Shown here piece after piece: positions 13,981-14,760 of a DNA stretch of 14,760 nt. Numbering within the stretch: position 1 is the first letter of the stretch; the number at the start of each line of letters is the position of its first letter. The DNA is from Microcaldota archaeon (GTDB lineage Archaea > Iainarchaeota > Iainarchaeia > JAADDC01). The notes under the pieces were generated by a model, which was not told the origin of the DNA, made no database searches, and worked only from the letters and a program-made list of their open reading frames with translations. The DNA lies in NCBI GenBank assembly GCA_027074515.1, contig JALTCQ010000135.1, forward strand, positions 1 to 14,760, given 5' to 3'. Position numbers and translations under genes: made by a program.

Positions 13981-14628
13981 TCATTGTACGGTTATTCTGC
14001 TTGCCGCGGTCTCAGCGTTGATCTTCCCCGAATACACGTTCAGTACCGTGTTCGTATCCACGGTTACCGTCACGTTCTTCTCACCCACGTATTTTACTAT
14101 GATTCTTTCAACCCACGGCGCTTCTTCGACGATTCCCAGAGCCATTCCAAAGAAGTCGTGCCAGAAGTTCTTCTCGTTCCCGTAGTACTGAATGGTGACC
14201 CTTGCCACGTCGTTATCCACGTTCATGTCCAGAGGAATAGCGTCAAACAGCCCTATAACCGATTCAATTCTCTTATCCACCGGCCGTATGTCCTCCACGC
14301 TTGGATTCTCATCGTCTCCTCGTGTTACAGTTACTGCAACTACAGGATCCCCTTCAAAGTATGCTTCTGCGCGGACTACGTTAACGTCTGACGCTTCCAG
14401 CGCTGTTCTTGCTACGGAGTACGTGTAGTCTAGGAGCTCTTCATCGATTGCTGGCGCCTCAAACCTTACCGTTGCGTTGGCGCCGGATACGGAAACGAAC
14501 GCCTTTTCCACGCCGTTATCCCTCAGCGCTGTCAGTATTTTCCCTGCTTCCCCGCCGGGTACGCCGTAGGACAGCAAGTACCATCCCGCAGCCACGGTCA
14601 GAACGATGAGAATAATCCAGCCTTTCAT
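13981..14628 (-). CDS. Exported protein with an internal duplication, function unknown
   Basis: 215 aa; family not recognised. Residues 3-20 (GWIILIVLTVAAGWYLLS) form a signal anchor, so the remainder is probably extracytoplasmic. The rest appears to be two copies of one fold of about 72 residues, at about 30-101 and 119-190. Each copy runs helix, strand, strand, helix, strand, strand. Equivalent segments are NATVRFEAP with VARVTIQYYG, SVARTALEAS with GMALGIVEEA, and AYFEGDPVVAVTV with KYVGEKNVTVTV. A Pro/Asp-rich linker (104-118) joins them. There are no cysteines. The ATG overlaps the stop of the upstream gene as ATGA and is preceded by GAGGAGAGG, so it is the second or later gene of an operon entering from the right. 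Confidence 0.8.
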   Translation of the reverse strand: MKGWIILIVLTVAAGWYLLSYGVPGGEAGKILTALRDNGVEKAFVSVSGANATVRFEAPAIDEELLDYTYSVARTALEASDVNVVRAEAYFEGDPVVAVTVTRGDDENPSVEDIRPVDKRIESVIGLFDAIPLDMNVDNDVARVTIQYYGNEKNFWHDFFGMALGIVEEAPWVERIIVKYVGEKNVTVTVDTNTVLNVYSGKINAETAASRITVQ

Positions 14629-14760
14629 ATCTTCCTCTCCTCAAAGAGCTGTTCCAAGTATACCCTAATCCTTGCCTCTTGGCTCTTATATCCTTCCTTT
14701 GAGCTTCTGTCCAGCAGATACGTCCTGTGATCTGCTCCATACATCTCGTCCATATCTCGT
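14625..14760 (-). CDS. C-terminal fragment of an unidentified protein (runs off the right edge)
   Basis: A minus-strand frame enters at 14760 and ends with TGA at 14625-14627. It gives 44 charged, soluble residues ending RVYLEQLFEERKI. The preceding part includes DMDEMYGADHRTYLLDRSS. No family can be recognised from this tail. The frame is believed real because it ends in a 4-nt ATGA overlap with the next gene, contains that gene's SD sequence in its last codons, and has no internal stop. Its function and length are unknown. Confidence 0.6.
   Translation of the reverse strand, partial: RDMDEMYGADHRTYLLDRSSKEGYKSQEARIRVYLEQLFEERKI

Overview
The window looks like ordinary chromosome from an archaeon, most likely a euryarchaeon in the broad sense; I cannot name a genus. 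The evidence is a DacZ-type diadenylate cyclase, a plasma-membrane-type (P3A) proton ATPase, tandem winged-helix regulators, a CTP-dependent polyprenol kinase domain, and a very regular promoter layout. Seven transcription units begin with a TATA-like box centred about 24.5-27 nt before the start codon, which implies leaderless mRNAs. Genes inside operons instead overlap or abut the previous gene and mostly carry Shine-Dalgarno-like sequences. A leaderless-first, SD-internal system is typical of several archaeal lineages (Thermoplasmatota is one possibility, weakly supported).

Left part (1-6179): a partial winged-helix regulator on the minus strand is divergent from glmS (glucosamine-6-phosphate synthase). 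Next is a four-gene plus-strand operon: a fusion of a PAP2 phosphatase with a CTP-dependent polyprenol kinase, a HIT-family nucleotide hydrolase/transferase, an MFS transporter and an M32 metallocarboxypeptidase. GlmS feeds UDP-GlcNAc synthesis and the fusion protein probably acts on the polyprenyl carrier lipid, so both touch glycan assembly; HIT, MFS and M32 look like general housekeeping.

Middle part (6190-10010), minus strand: dacZ, which should make c-di-AMP, is followed without a gap by a large membrane-anchored, Cys-containing exported protein. A paralogue of that protein follows from its own promoter. Between dacZ and the next gene upstream lies a small unit of about 100 nt with its own TATA box and T-tract. 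It could encode a 29-residue basic CxxC peptide or a structured RNA.

Right part (10028-14760), minus strand: a four-helix membrane protein (126 aa) lies 4 nt downstream of a P3A H+-ATPase. Just upstream of the ATPase sits another operon: a paralogous four-helix membrane protein (125 aa) overlapping a tandem winged-helix regulator. The right edge has an exported protein with an internal duplication, translationally coupled to a gene that runs off the window.

No tRNA, rRNA, CRISPR array, insertion sequence or sign of recent transfer was seen. The least described material is the pair of four-helix proteins around the regulator and ATPase, the exported protein pair attached to dacZ, and the small unit upstream of dacZ.
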